Below, in pieces: positions 38,280-48,098 of a stretch of 64,000 nt of DNA. The notes below the pieces were generated by a model that saw only the letters and a list, made by a program, of their open reading frames with translations, was not told the DNA's origin and did no database searches. Origin of the DNA: Azohydromonas caseinilytica (GTDB taxonomy: Bacteria; Pseudomonadota; Gammaproteobacteria; Burkholderiales; Burkholderiaceae_C); contig NZ_JABBFW010000002.1 in assembly GCF_012927045.1 (NCBI RefSeq), forward strand, positions 468,092-532,091, given 5' to 3'. Position numbers and translations under genes: made by a program. Every line of letters starts with the position of its first letter. Within the stretch, counting starts at the first letter, position 1.

Positions 38280-39812
38280 ATGAAAAACACGATCACGGCG
38301 CTCCCTGTCCTGGGCATGCTGGCCATGGCGGTCACGTCGGCGTGGGCACAGCAGGACGACCAGCCCTTGGAGTCGGCTGCCAGCGTGCCTGTCCGGTTCG
38401 AGCCGCGGCTGGGCCTGACACAGACCATCACGAGCAACGTGGACCTGCGCCCGCAGCGCCGGGCCGATACCGTTACCCGCATCTCGCCTGGCGTACTGCT
38501 GCGTCGCCAGTCCGGGCGGGTGCAGGGCTTCCTGGACTACACACTCAGCGGTCTGGCCTATGCCCGCTCCACTGAGCGCAACAGCCTGCTCAATGCGCTG
38601 CAGAGCAAAGGTCAGGCTGAGCTGCTGGAGCAGCATGCCTACGTCGATGCAGAAGCAAGCATCACGCAGCAGGCCATCAACCCTCTGCGTTCGCAATCGA
38701 CGGACGATCAGCTCGGCCGTGGCAACCGTACTGAAGTACGTACCTTGAGCGTGACGCCGCGTATTCAGGGCCGGTTCGGCGACGTGGCGAAATGGGATGC
38801 GCGCGTGGCCTACCAGACGAGTCAGGCTGATTCCTCTGCAGTATCCAATTCGTCGGCCACATCGGCCCAGTTGCAGCTCAGCAACGGTGACCTCCCGACG
38901 ACCATTGGCTGGTCGCTGCAGGCTTCGCACAACACCCAGGATTTCAGCCGCGGACGCAGCACCGTCAGCGACATCGCGCGAGGCGTGCTCAATTACCGCA
39001 TCAGTCCTGAGTTCACGGCCGGCGTAATTGGGGGCTATGAGTCCACCGACATCGGCTCCATCGAGAAGGAAGGGCGAGCTACCTACGGCTGGCGGCTGTC
39101 GTGGACCCCCAGCCAGCGCACAGGGCTGCAGGCCGAGCAGGAGAAGCGTTTCTTCGGCAGCGCCTACAACATCCGCTTTGCCCATCGCATGGCGCGCATG
39201 GTGCTGGGCTACACCGACACGCGCAGCATGTCCAACGGGGTGGGCCAGCCGGTGCTGGTCGGCGTGGGGTCCTACTTCGAGCGCATGACACAGGATTGGG
39301 CTTCGCAGATTCCGGATCAGGCACAGCGGGAGGCGCTGGTGCTGGCACGACTGCGCGAACTCAACATTGATCCTAATGCCCAGGTGCTGGAGTCTTTCCT
39401 GTCTTCGGCCGTGACCGTGCAGCGCAACCAGCAGCTCTCCGTAGGCTGGGTAGGCCCGCGCGACACACTTTCGTTCGCCTTCCAGCGCACCAGTGGCCGG
39501 CGTCTGGACACGCTGCCTGGAGTCTCCGTGGGCGACATCCTGTCCAACGAAACCATTGACCAGCAGGGCTATTCGATGACGTTGGCGCACCGGCTCACGC
39601 CTTTGTCCACGCTCACCCTGGGCTACACCCAGCGCCGTGCCGCCGGCAGCGTGAACGGCAGCACCACGCTGCGATCGGGCACGGCGCAGTGGTCCACCAA
39701 GCTGGGGCCTCGCACCACTTTGCTGCTGCTGGGGCGGCATGCGCGGTCCAAGGGTGGCCTTGAGCCCTACACCGAGTCTGCCCTGATCGGCACGTTTGGA
39801 TTGACCTTCTGA
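38280..39812 (+). CDS. TIGR03016-like PEP-CTERM system outer membrane protein
   Basis: This 510-aa protein has a signal peptide (MKNTITALPVLGMLAMAVTSAWA). It also has alternating beta-strand patterns across its length and an aromatic C-terminal residue (TESALIGTFGLTF), as expected for an outer-membrane beta-barrel. Members of this family are found only in XrtA loci and their exact role is unknown. ATG at 38280 is preferred over the GTG six bases earlier because GGGGAG is better spaced. An ATPase gene follows after five bases. Confidence 0.85.
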   Translation: MKNTITALPVLGMLAMAVTSAWAQQDDQPLESAASVPVRFEPRLGLTQTITSNVDLRPQRRADTVTRISPGVLLRRQSGRVQGFLDYTLSGLAYARSTERNSLLNALQSKGQAELLEQHAYVDAEASITQQAINPLRSQSTDDQLGRGNRTEVRTLSVTPRIQGRFGDVAKWDARVAYQTSQADSSAVSNSSATSAQLQLSNGDLPTTIGWSLQASHNTQDFSRGRSTVSDIARGVLNYRISPEFTAGVIGGYESTDIGSIEKEGRATYGWRLSWTPSQRTGLQAEQEKRFFGSAYNIRFAHRMARMVLGYTDTRSMSNGVGQPVLVGVGSYFERMTQDWASQIPDQAQREALVLARLRELNIDPNAQVLESFLSSAVTVQRNQQLSVGWVGPRDTLSFAFQRTSGRRLDTLPGVSVGDILSNETIDQQGYSMTLAHRLTPLSTLTLGYTQRRAAGSVNGSTTLRSGTAQWSTKLGPRTTLLLLGRHARSKGGLEPYTESALIGTFGLTF

Positions 39813-39817
39813 CCATC

Positions 39818-40873
39818 ATGTACGAAGCCTTCTACGGGTTGAGCTGCAAGCCGTTCCAGCTCAACCCCGACCCCACTTTCTATTTCGCCAGCAAGCAGCA
39901 TCGCCGCGCCAAGGCCTACCTTGACTATGGTGTGCTGCGCAACGAGGGCTTCATCGTCATCACCGGCGAGATCGGCGCGGGCAAGACCACCGTGCTGCGC
40001 GGGCTGCTCGACGGTCTCAACCAGAGCAACGTGGTAGTGGGCCAGCTCGTGACGACGCAGCTTGATGCCGAGGACACGCTGCGCATGGTAGGAGCGGCCT
40101 TCGGACTGCGCGTCAAGGACGTGCCCAAGTCGGAGCTGCTCATCGCGCTGGAGGCCTTCCTGTTGAGCATGGCTCAGGAGGGCAAGCGTTGCCTGCTGAT
40201 CGTGGACGAGGCGCAGAACCTCACCACGCGCGCGGTGGAGGAGCTGCGCATGCTCTCCAACTACCAGCTCGGCAACCAGTCTTTGTTGCAGAGCTTTTTG
40301 CTGGGACAACCCGAGTTCCGCCAGATCCTGCAGCGCCCGGAGATGGAACAATTCCGCCAGCGCGTGGCCGCGACTTGTCATATCGGCCCGCTGGACCTGG
40401 AAGATACGCAGCATTACATCGAGCACCGGCTGCGCTGTGCGGGAGCCGCGCCCGGCAAGCCCGAGTTCGATATCGGCGTCATCGAGCGCGTGCATCAGGC
40501 CAGCGGGGGCATCCCGCGGCGTATCAACGCGCTGTGCGACCGGCTGTTGCTGCTGGGGTATCTGACGGGCAGCACGCGGTTGACGGTCAGCGACATCGAG
40601 CAGGTGATCGCCGAGTTCGCCGCGGAGGCGGCGCTGCCCGGCGGCACGCCGGCGCTGGCTGCGGACATGCCTGTACTGGATGGCCAGCCGATGTCGCAGG
40701 AGGTGTCGCGGCTGGTCACGCAGCAGCACGGAGATCGATTGCAGCGCCTGGAGCAGAGCCTGCTGCGCCTGGAAAACATCAATTTGCAGACGCTGTCGCT
40801 GCTGCAGCGGCTGCTAAGCGCCGTCGAGCAGCGCGGCGGCGCCATGAACAAACCCGAGGAGAACGAGGCATGA
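39818..40873 (+). CDS. XrtA/PEP-CTERM system-associated ATPase
   Basis: This 351-aa protein opens MYEAFYGLSCKPFQLNPDPT, the hallmark of the ExeA/TIGR03015-like ATPases. Walker A is GEIGAGKTTVLRGLL, Walker B is CLLIVDEAQNL, and a sensor region follows. After the AAA+ domain (to about residue 270) the protein ends in a helical segment (about 290-351). It probably powers or regulates assembly of the export apparatus in the cytoplasm; the precise role is not established. Its stop overlaps the start of the epimerase gene (ATGA). Confidence 0.92.
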   Translation: MYEAFYGLSCKPFQLNPDPTFYFASKQHRRAKAYLDYGVLRNEGFIVITGEIGAGKTTVLRGLLDGLNQSNVVVGQLVTTQLDAEDTLRMVGAAFGLRVKDVPKSELLIALEAFLLSMAQEGKRCLLIVDEAQNLTTRAVEELRMLSNYQLGNQSLLQSFLLGQPEFRQILQRPEMEQFRQRVAATCHIGPLDLEDTQHYIEHRLRCAGAAPGKPEFDIGVIERVHQASGGIPRRINALCDRLLLLGYLTGSTRLTVSDIEQVIAEFAAEAALPGGTPALAADMPVLDGQPMSQEVSRLVTQQHGDRLQRLEQSLLRLENINLQTLSLLQRLLSAVEQRGGAMNKPEENEA

Positions 40874-42003
40874 GCCTGAGCGGACCGGTTCTGTGCGTGG
40901 TGGGCGCACGGCCCAATTTCATGAAGATGGCCCCTATCCTGAGGGCATTGGCCGCGCACGAGCCCGCCATCGACGTGCTGCTGGTGCACACCGGTCAGCA
41001 TTACGACGAGAAGATGAGCGAGCAACTGTTTCGCGACCTGCGCTTGCCGCGTCCGGACATCAACCTGGAGGTTGGCTCGGGCAGCCACGCGGTGCAGACG
41101 GCCGAGGTCATGCGCCGATTCGAGCCGCTGCTCGACGAACATCGCCCCAGCTGCGTTCTGGTGGTGGGCGACGTCAATTCGACGCTGGCGTGCACGCTCG
41201 TGGCAGTGAAGAAGAATGTGCCGGTGGCGCATGTGGAGGCCGGGCTGCGCAGCGGCGACCGCGCCATGCCCGAAGAAATCAACCGCGTGCTCACCGACCA
41301 GGTGGCCGACCGGCTCTACACCACCGAGCGCAGCGCCGCGGACAACCTCGCGCGTGAGGGCATCGCGCCTGAACGCGTGTGCTTTGCCGGCAACGTCATG
41401 ATCGACTCGCTGCTGGCCAGCCGCGAGGCCGCGCGCGCGCCGGAGCGGACGCTGGCCGCGCATGGCTTTGATCCGGCACTGCTGGCGCAAGGCTATGGCG
41501 TGGTGACACTGCACCGCCCCTCCAACGTTGACGACCCCGCCACGCTTGAGGCGCTGGTGCGCACGCTGGGCGAAGTCGCGGCGCAGTTGCCGCTGGTGTT
41601 CGCGCTGCACCCGCGCACGCGCGGCAACATCGAACGCTTCGGGCTCGGTTCGCTGCTGGACTCGGGCCGCACGGTGCTGCTGCCGCCGCAGGGCTACCTG
41701 GAGATGCTGGGCCTGATGAGCCAGGCCAAGGTGCTGCTTACCGACTCCGGCGGGCTGCAGGAAGAGAGCACCGCGCTGGGCATCCCCTGCCTGACGCTGC
41801 GCGAGAACACCGAGCGTCCCATCACGGTGGAGCAGGGCACCAACACGCTGGTGGGCCGCGACCACGACGCCATCCTGCAGGGCGTGGCGCAGGTGCTTTC
41901 CGGCCAGGGCAAGCAGGGCCGCGTGCCCGAGCTGTGGGACGGGCATGCCGCCGAGCGCATCGCCGCCGACCTGTGGCAGTGGCTGTCGCCCCGTGCTCCC
42001 TGA
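40870..42003 (+). CDS. wecB: UDP-N-acetylglucosamine 2-epimerase (non-hydrolysing)
   Basis: This 377-aa cytosolic enzyme interconverts UDP-GlcNAc and UDP-ManNAc. Visible motifs are VVGARPNFMKMAPI, HTGQHYDEKMS, HVEAGLRSGDRAMPEEINR, FAGNVMIDSL, VTLHRPSNVD and LTDSGGLQEESTALG. The conserved Asp, Glu and His catalytic residues of the family fall within them. The product could supply ManNAc or, after oxidation, ManNAcA to the EPS. A TviB-like nucleotide-sugar dehydrogenase lies 10 kb downstream. It is coupled to the ATPase gene by a four-base overlap. Confidence 0.95.
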   Translation: MSLSGPVLCVVGARPNFMKMAPILRALAAHEPAIDVLLVHTGQHYDEKMSEQLFRDLRLPRPDINLEVGSGSHAVQTAEVMRRFEPLLDEHRPSCVLVVGDVNSTLACTLVAVKKNVPVAHVEAGLRSGDRAMPEEINRVLTDQVADRLYTTERSAADNLAREGIAPERVCFAGNVMIDSLLASREAARAPERTLAAHGFDPALLAQGYGVVTLHRPSNVDDPATLEALVRTLGEVAAQLPLVFALHPRTRGNIERFGLGSLLDSGRTVLLPPQGYLEMLGLMSQAKVLLTDSGGLQEESTALGIPCLTLRENTERPITVEQGTNTLVGRDHDAILQGVAQVLSGQGKQGRVPELWDGHAAERIAADLWQWLSPRAP

Positions 42004-42017
42004 CAACAACAAGAAAC

Positions 42018-42875
42018 ATGCAACTAGCCCCTGTCACCAACGCCTTCACCATCGACGTCGAAGACTACTTTCAGGTTTCCGCCTTCGCCCCCTACATCGC
42101 GCGCAGCGAGTGGGATTTGCGCGAGTGCCGTGTCGAGCGCAATGTCGAGCGCATCCTGGACATGCTGCGCCGGCGTGAGGTGAGAGCCACCTTCTTCACG
42201 CTGGGCTGGGTGGCCCAGCGCTATCCGCAACTCGTGCGCAATATCGTGGCCGGCGGCCACGAGCTCGCCAGCCATGGCTGGGACCACCAGCGCGCCAGTG
42301 ACTTCAAGCCGCAAGGCTTTTACGAGGACGTGTACCGCGCCAAGGCGCTGCTCGAGGACATCGGCGGCGTGCCGGTGGTGGGCTACCGCGCACCGAGCTT
42401 CTCCATCGGACGGACCAACCCCTGGGCTTTTGAAGAGCTCGAACGCGCGGGCTACCGCTACAGCTCCAGCGTGTATCCCATCGTGCACGACCACTACGGC
42501 ATGCCCGAGGCGCCGCGCTTTGCCTTTGACGCCACCGGCCGGGGCTTCATCGAGGCCCCGCCCACCACGCTGCGGTTGGGCTCGCGCAACCTGCCTTCCA
42601 GCGGTGGCGGCTACTTCCGGCTGCTGCCCTACGGGATTTCCCGCTGGATGCTGAGGCATGTCAACGAGGCCGAGCGCCAATCTGCGATCTTCTACTTCCA
42701 TCCATGGGAGATCGACCCCGAGCAGCCGCGCGTGGCCGGCGTGGGTCGCAAGGCTCGTTTCCGTCACTACCTGAACCTGCAGCGCATGGAGGCGCGGCTG
42801 GAGCGGCTGCTGGCCGACTTCCGCTGGGGCCGCATGGACCACATCTTCCTGGGCACGGCCGTCACCAACGCATGA
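42018..42875 (+). CDS. XrtA system polysaccharide deacetylase
   Basis: This 285-aa NodB-fold protein has FTIDVEDYFQVSAF with the metal-binding Asp, ATFFTLGWVAQ, SHGWDHQRAS with two His ligands, and YRAPSFSI with the catalytic Arg. The C-terminal DUF3473-like segment (ERQSAIFYFHPWEIDP) is typical of the XrtA-associated subfamily (TIGR03006-like). It has no signal peptide, so it probably acts on lipid-linked sugars or nascent glycan at the inner face of the membrane. The start ATG at 42018 follows AAGAAA. The downstream FemAB gene overlaps by four bases. Confidence 0.93.
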   Translation: MQLAPVTNAFTIDVEDYFQVSAFAPYIARSEWDLRECRVERNVERILDMLRRREVRATFFTLGWVAQRYPQLVRNIVAGGHELASHGWDHQRASDFKPQGFYEDVYRAKALLEDIGGVPVVGYRAPSFSIGRTNPWAFEELERAGYRYSSSVYPIVHDHYGMPEAPRFAFDATGRGFIEAPPTTLRLGSRNLPSSGGGYFRLLPYGISRWMLRHVNEAERQSAIFYFHPWEIDPEQPRVAGVGRKARFRHYLNLQRMEARLERLLADFRWGRMDHIFLGTAVTNA

Positions 42876-43909
42876 TCCAGATCGAATTGCTCGCCGCGGG
42901 CGACCAGCGCGCCGCGGCGCAATGGGACGAGTTCGTCTTTTCCTGTCCCGAAGCCACCTTCTTCCACCGTGCCGGCTGGCAGCGCGTGCTGCGCGAGTCC
43001 TTCGGGCACGAGACGCATTTCCTGCTTGCCCGCCGTGCCGGCGCCATCGAGGGCGTGCTGCCGCTGGCGCACGTCAAGAGCTGGCTGTTCGGCAGCTCGC
43101 TCACGAGCCTGCCCTTCGCGGTCTACGGCGGCGTGGCCGCGGCCAGCGCCGATGCCGCGCAGGCGCTGGAGGCGCATGCCGACCAGCTCGGCCGCAAGCT
43201 CGGCGTGCAGCACCTGGAGCTGCGCCACACCACTCAGCGCCATCCCGACTGGCCCGAGCAGGACCTCTATGTGACGTTCCGCAAGGAGCTGCTGGAGGAC
43301 GAGGAGGCCAACATGCTGGCCATCCCGCGCAAGCAGCGCGCCATGGTGCGCAAGGGCATCAAGAACGGCCTCACCAGCACCGTGCACCGGGACGTGGGCC
43401 GCTTCTTCGCGCTCTATGCCGACAACGTGCACCGCCACGGCACGCCGGCGCTGCCGCGGCGCTACTTCCAGGCGCTGCACGACGAGTTCGGCGACGCGGT
43501 GGAGCTCATGGCCGTGGACGGCTCCGACGGCCAGCCGCTGAGCGCCGTGCTGAGCTTCTACTTCCGCGACGAGATCCTGCCGTACTACGCGGGCGACGCC
43601 GTGGCCGCGCGCGACCTCGCCGCCAACGACTTCAAGTACTGGGAGCTCATGCGCCATGCGCTGGCGCGCGGCTGCAAGGTCTTCGATTACGGGCGCAGCA
43701 AGCAGGGCACGGGCTCCTTCGCGTTCAAGAAAAACTGGGGCTTCGAGCCCACGCCGCTGCACTACGAGTACCGGCTCTACAAGCGCGAGTCGGTGCCGCA
43801 GAACAATCCCTCTAACGCCAAGTACAAGATCTTCATCGAAGCTTGGCGGCGCATGCCCATCGGCCTGGCCAACCGCCTGGGGCCGATGCTGGTGCGCAGT
43901 CTGGGCTGA
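42872..43909 (+). CDS. FemAB-family XrtA/PEP-CTERM system-associated protein
   Basis: This 345-aa protein has an N-terminal half (about residues 1-160) and a second GNAT-like half (about 170-330), matching the FemAB fold. Visible segments are ATFFHRAGWQRVLRESFGHE, AIPRKQRAMVRKGIKNGL, LAANDFKYWELMRHALARGC and FDYGRSKQGTGSFAFKKNWG. FemAB proteins transfer aminoacyl or acyl groups; the XrtA-linked subfamily (TIGR03019-like) has no proven substrate. It is translationally coupled to the deacetylase gene, and the next glycosyltransferase gene begins five bases after it. Confidence 0.9.
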   Translation: MIQIELLAAGDQRAAAQWDEFVFSCPEATFFHRAGWQRVLRESFGHETHFLLARRAGAIEGVLPLAHVKSWLFGSSLTSLPFAVYGGVAAASADAAQALEAHADQLGRKLGVQHLELRHTTQRHPDWPEQDLYVTFRKELLEDEEANMLAIPRKQRAMVRKGIKNGLTSTVHRDVGRFFALYADNVHRHGTPALPRRYFQALHDEFGDAVELMAVDGSDGQPLSAVLSFYFRDEILPYYAGDAVAARDLAANDFKYWELMRHALARGCKVFDYGRSKQGTGSFAFKKNWGFEPTPLHYEYRLYKRESVPQNNPSNAKYKIFIEAWRRMPIGLANRLGPMLVRSLG

Positions 43910-43913
43910 CGTC

Positions 43914-45143
43914 ATGGCCAACCTGCTGTACCTGGTGCACCGGCTGCCGTACCCGCCCAACAAGGGTGACAAGGTGCGCTCGTTCCACCTGCTCAAGCAC
44001 CTGGCCGCGCGCCATCGGGTGTTCCTGGGCACTTTCGTGGACGACCCGGAGGACGAGGCCTACGTGGATCATCTGCGCCCCTACTGTGCGGACATGCACG
44101 TGGCGCGGCTGCACGCGCGGCTGGCCAAGCTGGCCAGCCTGCGCGCCCTGCCGCGCGGCCAGGCGCTGACGCTGAGCTATTACGACAACGCCGGGCTGCG
44201 GCGCTGGGTGCGGGATCTCGCCGCCCGTGAAGCACTGGACGCGGCCGTGGTGTTCTCCTCATCGATGGCGCAGTACGTCGATGCACTGCCGCAATTGCCG
44301 ATGCTGGTGGACTTCGTGGACGTGGATTCCGCCAAGTGGACCCAGTACGCGAGTGCCCACCGTTGGCCGATGTCGTGGCTGTATGCCCGCGAAGGTCAGC
44401 GGCTGCTGGCCTGCGAGCGCGCCGTGGCCGCGCGCGCGCGCCGCTCGTTCTTCGTGACCGAGGCCGAGGTGGGGCTGTTCCGCCAGCTCGCGCCCGAATG
44501 CGCGCACAACGTCGAGCCCATCGGCAACGGCGTGGATGCGGAGTTCTTCGCGCCCGACCCGCGTCGTGCCTCTCCCTTCGGCGATGAGGCGCATCCGCTG
44601 GTGTTCACCGGTGCCATGGACTACTGGCCCAACGTCGATGCGGTGTGCTGGTTCGCGCGCGAGGTGCTGCCACGGCTGCTGCAGCGCTGGCCGCAGCTGC
44701 GCCTGCACATCGTGGGCCGCAGCCCAACGGCGGCCGTGCAGGCGCTGGCCGGCGCGCATGTGAACGTCACCGGCACGGTGCCCGACGTGCGGCCCTATCT
44801 GCAGCATGCGGCGGTGGTCGTGGCGCCACTGCGCCTGGCGCGTGGCGTGCAGAACAAGATCCTGGAAGCCATGGCCATGGCGCGCCCGGTGGTGGCCTCG
44901 CTGACCTGCACGCGCGCCATCGAGGCCCAGCCCGGCGCCGAACTGGTGCCCGCGCTGGAAGTGGAGGACTACGTGCAGCAGATCGACTCGCTGCTGGCCC
45001 AGCCCGAGCGAGCGGCGGCCATCGGCCAGGCCGGGCGCCAGCGCGTCCTGCGCAGCTACAGCTGGGATGCACACCTGTCGGGACTGGATACCTATCTCGT
45101 GCCCAGCTCACCCGCTGTGCAGACGGCGTTGTGCAGCGCATGA
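43914..45143 (+). CDS. TIGR03087-like XrtA system glycosyltransferase
   Basis: This 409-aa GT-B fold glycosyltransferase has an N-terminus with VHRLPYPPNKGDKVRSFHLL, which is typical of the XrtA-associated GT (TIGR03087). The C-terminal donor domain has LVFTGAMDYWPNVDAVCWFA, LHIVGRSPTAAVQAL and NKILEAMAMARPVVASLTCT. It would add a sugar to the lipid-linked repeat unit in the cytoplasm. Donor and linkage are not deducible. Its stop codon overlaps the exosortase start (ATGA). Confidence 0.93.
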   Translation: MANLLYLVHRLPYPPNKGDKVRSFHLLKHLAARHRVFLGTFVDDPEDEAYVDHLRPYCADMHVARLHARLAKLASLRALPRGQALTLSYYDNAGLRRWVRDLAAREALDAAVVFSSSMAQYVDALPQLPMLVDFVDVDSAKWTQYASAHRWPMSWLYAREGQRLLACERAVAARARRSFFVTEAEVGLFRQLAPECAHNVEPIGNGVDAEFFAPDPRRASPFGDEAHPLVFTGAMDYWPNVDAVCWFAREVLPRLLQRWPQLRLHIVGRSPTAAVQALAGAHVNVTGTVPDVRPYLQHAAVVVAPLRLARGVQNKILEAMAMARPVVASLTCTRAIEAQPGAELVPALEVEDYVQQIDSLLAQPERAAAIGQAGRQRVLRSYSWDAHLSGLDTYLVPSSPAVQTALCSA

Positions 45144-46711
45144 GCTCCGTGCTGCCGATGAAGGGCGACAGGCCCTGGCCTGCCGCGCTGACGGCCCTGG
45201 GGGTGGTGCTGGCCGCGCTGCTGTGGCTCTACCGCGACACGGGACTGGCCATGGTGGGCATCTGGGCACGTTCGGAGACGTTCACGCACGCGTTCACCGT
45301 GCCGCCGATCTCGCTGTGGCTGATCTGGCGCCGGCGCGCGCTGCTGGCACAGATGACGCCGCGGCCGGTGCCGTGGCTGCTGCTGCCCATGGTGCTGGTA
45401 GCGCTGGCCTGGCTGCTGGGCCAGTTGGCCACGGTCAACGCGGTCACGCAGTTCGCCCTGGTGGCGCTGCTGGTGCTGAGCGTGCCCGCGGTGCTGGGCT
45501 GGGAGGTGGCGCGCGCGATCCAGTTCCCGCTGCTGTTCCTGTTCTTTGCCGTGCCCTTCGGCGAGTTCCTGATGCCGCTGTTCATGGACTGGACGGCGGA
45601 CTTCACCGTGTGGGCGCTGCGGCTGTCGGGCATCCCGGTGCTGCGCGAGGGCCTGCAGTTCACCATTCCGAGCGGACACTGGTCGGTGGAGGCGGCATGC
45701 AGCGGCATCCGCTACCTGATGGCCTCTCTGATGGTGGGCGTGCTCTTTGCCTATCTCAACTACACCTCGATGCTGCGGCGCTGGCTGTTCGTCGGCATCT
45801 CGATCCTGGTGCCGATCGTCGCCAACTGGGTGCGGGCGTACCTGATCGTGCTGGTGGGCCATCTCAGCGGTAATGAGCTGGCCACCGGCGCGGACCATCT
45901 GGTCTATGGCTGGGTGTTCTTCGGCATCGTCATCCTGGTGATGCTGGCCATCGGCGCGTACTGGTCGCAGCCCGAAGGGGCGCCGGCCGCCGTGGCCCCG
46001 CCGCCGCCGGGCATGTCACCGCGCTCGGTCGGGATGGCTTCGACGCTGGCCGCCGCCGCGGCTCTGGCCGTGCTGGCGCTGCCGCACGGCCTGCTGGCGC
46101 GGGTGCAGGGCGAAGCGCCCGCTTCCTTGCACGGGCTGGAGACACTGGCTGCACCCGCTGCAGGCTGGGCGCCGGCGGCGCAGCCGCCGTCGGACTGGCG
46201 CAATGCCTTCCTGAATCCCACGCAGCAACTGCAGCGCAGCTATGCGCGCGATGGGCAGGTGGTGGGCCTGCAGCTGGCCTACTACGGGTCCGAGACCGCC
46301 GACAGCAAGCTCGTGAGCTCGACCAACGCGCTGGTGGCGCCGCAGAACGGGCAGTGGGCGCAGGTGCAGACAGGCCGGCAAACGGTGCAGACGCTGGGCC
46401 AGCCGCTGGCCTGGCGCACCGCCGAGCTGCGTTCCCTGGCTTCCGCCTTGACCGACACGGGCGGCCTGCGGCTGACGGTGTGGCAGATCTACTGGATCAA
46501 CGGCGAGCTGATTGCCAGTGATGCCCGGGCCAAGGCGCAGCTGGCCTTCAACCGGCTCGCGGGCCGCGGCAGCGACGGTGCGGTGATCCTCATCTACACC
46601 GTCAAGACTTCGGCGGAGCGGGACACGGCGACGCTGCAAGCCTTCGTGCGCGACCACATGGACGTGCTCACGACCGGGCTGCGCCGGGCCCGCGACAGTG
46701 CAGGCGGCTAG
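45140..46711 (+). CDS. xrtA: Exosortase A fused to an EpsI domain
   Basis: This 523-aa inner-membrane protein has about eight helices in residues 15-290. The cysteine-protease-like catalytic set is Cys187 (EAACSGIRYLMAS), Arg232 (ANWVRAYLIV) and His253 (ADHLVYGWVFF). XrtA cleaves and sorts proteins that carry a C-terminal PEP-CTERM signal. The C-terminal part (about 300-523) is an EpsI domain (GLQLAYYGSETADSKLVSSTN and WRTAELRSLASALTDTGG), fused here as is common in XrtA systems. Translation is coupled to the glycosyltransferase gene, and the next gene starts inside its last codons. Confidence 0.96.
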   Translation: MSSVLPMKGDRPWPAALTALGVVLAALLWLYRDTGLAMVGIWARSETFTHAFTVPPISLWLIWRRRALLAQMTPRPVPWLLLPMVLVALAWLLGQLATVNAVTQFALVALLVLSVPAVLGWEVARAIQFPLLFLFFAVPFGEFLMPLFMDWTADFTVWALRLSGIPVLREGLQFTIPSGHWSVEAACSGIRYLMASLMVGVLFAYLNYTSMLRRWLFVGISILVPIVANWVRAYLIVLVGHLSGNELATGADHLVYGWVFFGIVILVMLAIGAYWSQPEGAPAAVAPPPPGMSPRSVGMASTLAAAAALAVLALPHGLLARVQGEAPASLHGLETLAAPAAGWAPAAQPPSDWRNAFLNPTQQLQRSYARDGQVVGLQLAYYGSETADSKLVSSTNALVAPQNGQWAQVQTGRQTVQTLGQPLAWRTAELRSLASALTDTGGLRLTVWQIYWINGELIASDARAKAQLAFNRLAGRGSDGAVILIYTVKTSAERDTATLQAFVRDHMDVLTTGLRRARDSAGG

Positions 46712-47837
46712 CGGTCAAGGCCGCGCCCGGCACGGCGATTCCCGCCAGCCCCTGGGCGCTGCGCCGCAGGCGGTGGCCCCACTGTGTGTGCGCCGTCTGG
46801 AGGAGTTGCCGCCCGACGCCTTGGCGCTGCTGGCGCGGGCCGAGCACGACGGCATCGAGCTCGGCGCGCCCTGGCTGCGCAACTTCCTCGGGACGATGCC
46901 CGAGCTGTGCCAGGGCGCGTATTTCCACCTGCTGTGCCGCGAGGGCAGGGCGGTGGCCGTGCTGCCGCTGCTGGCGCGTGCCGACACTGCGCAGCGTGGC
47001 CGGGTGCAGTCGCTGGCCAACTACTACAGCGCGCTGTGGGCCCCGGCGCTGGACCCGACGCTCACGGCCGCGGAGCTGGCGCTGCTGCTGCGCGACGTCG
47101 TGCGCCGGCATGCGCCGTTGCGCAGCCTGCACCTGGCGCCCATGGACCCAGATTCCCGGGCCTGGGCCCTGCTGCGCGCCGCGCTGCGGCTGGCCGGGCT
47201 GCCGGCTTGGGATTTCTTTGCCTTCGGCAACTGGTACCTGCGCACCGAGGTGGACTGGGCCGGCTATCTGGCGGCGCGGCCGGGTGAGCTGCGCAACACG
47301 ATCCGGCGCGCCGAGAAGCGGCTGCTCAAGGCCGGTGCGCGTGTCGAGATCGTCACCGGCGGCGAGCGCCTGGTGACGGCCACGCGCGCCTACGAGCAGG
47401 TCTACGCCGCCAGCTGGAAGCAGCCCGAGCCGCACGCGGCGTTCATGCCCGGGCTGATCCGGACCTGTGCGCTGCACGGCTGGCTGCGGCTGGGCGTGGT
47501 CTGGCTGGAGGAGCGGCCCATCGCGGCGCAGCTGTGGATCGTCGCGCACGGCAAGGCCGCGATCTACAAGCTCGCCTACGACGAGGCCTTCAAGGCGCTG
47601 GGATCGGGCACCGTGCTCACGGCGCGGCTGATGTGCCATGTGCTGGACGTCGATCGTGTCGCGGAGGTGGACTACCTCATGGGCGACGACGCCTACAAGC
47701 GCAGCTGGATGAGCCAACGCCGCGAGCGCCGTGGGATCGTGGCCTACAACCCGCGCTCCCCGCGTGGGCTCATGGGCGCCGCCGGCGAAGCCCTGATCCG
47801 GCTGCTCAAGCCGCTGCGGGACAAGGCCCGGCCATGA
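46698..47837 (+). CDS. GNAT/BioF2-like acyltransferase in the XrtA cluster
   Basis: This 379-aa protein starts with GTG at 46698, overlapping the exosortase gene by 14 nt. The region of about residues 170-340 has an acetyltransferase-like (PF13480-type) layout: ELRNTIRRAEKRLLKAGARV, AAFMPGLIRTCALHGWLRLG, ERPIAAQLWIVAHGKAAIYK and EVDYLMGDDAYKRSWMSQR. Proteins of this type may acylate sugars or peptides of the exported glycan. It is the last gene of the tightly coupled 39.8-47.8 kb block; a gap of about 260 bp follows. Confidence 0.8.
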   Translation: MQAASGQGRARHGDSRQPLGAAPQAVAPLCVRRLEELPPDALALLARAEHDGIELGAPWLRNFLGTMPELCQGAYFHLLCREGRAVAVLPLLARADTAQRGRVQSLANYYSALWAPALDPTLTAAELALLLRDVVRRHAPLRSLHLAPMDPDSRAWALLRAALRLAGLPAWDFFAFGNWYLRTEVDWAGYLAARPGELRNTIRRAEKRLLKAGARVEIVTGGERLVTATRAYEQVYAASWKQPEPHAAFMPGLIRTCALHGWLRLGVVWLEERPIAAQLWIVAHGKAAIYKLAYDEAFKALGSGTVLTARLMCHVLDVDRVAEVDYLMGDDAYKRSWMSQRRERRGIVAYNPRSPRGLMGAAGEALIRLLKPLRDKARP

Positions 47838-48098
47838 GCACGACCCGGATGTGATTCGTTCACGCCTTGCAACGTCCTGGCGGAGCTCGCTGGGTCGGGG
47901 GGAGGGCGTTACAAACTATGATCTAGGGGTTACGAGCTTGTGGACGGTGTTGAACGGACTGCGCTGCACGAAGCCTTCTGTCTGCGACGAAATGAAGAGT
48001 CCCTCCGCTCATGACGGCGGGATGCCAAGGAACTTGGGGGAAAGCGTGGGGGTGGTGGCAGTGACTGGACCGGGCTGCTTGGGCTGGTCTGAAGGGGC

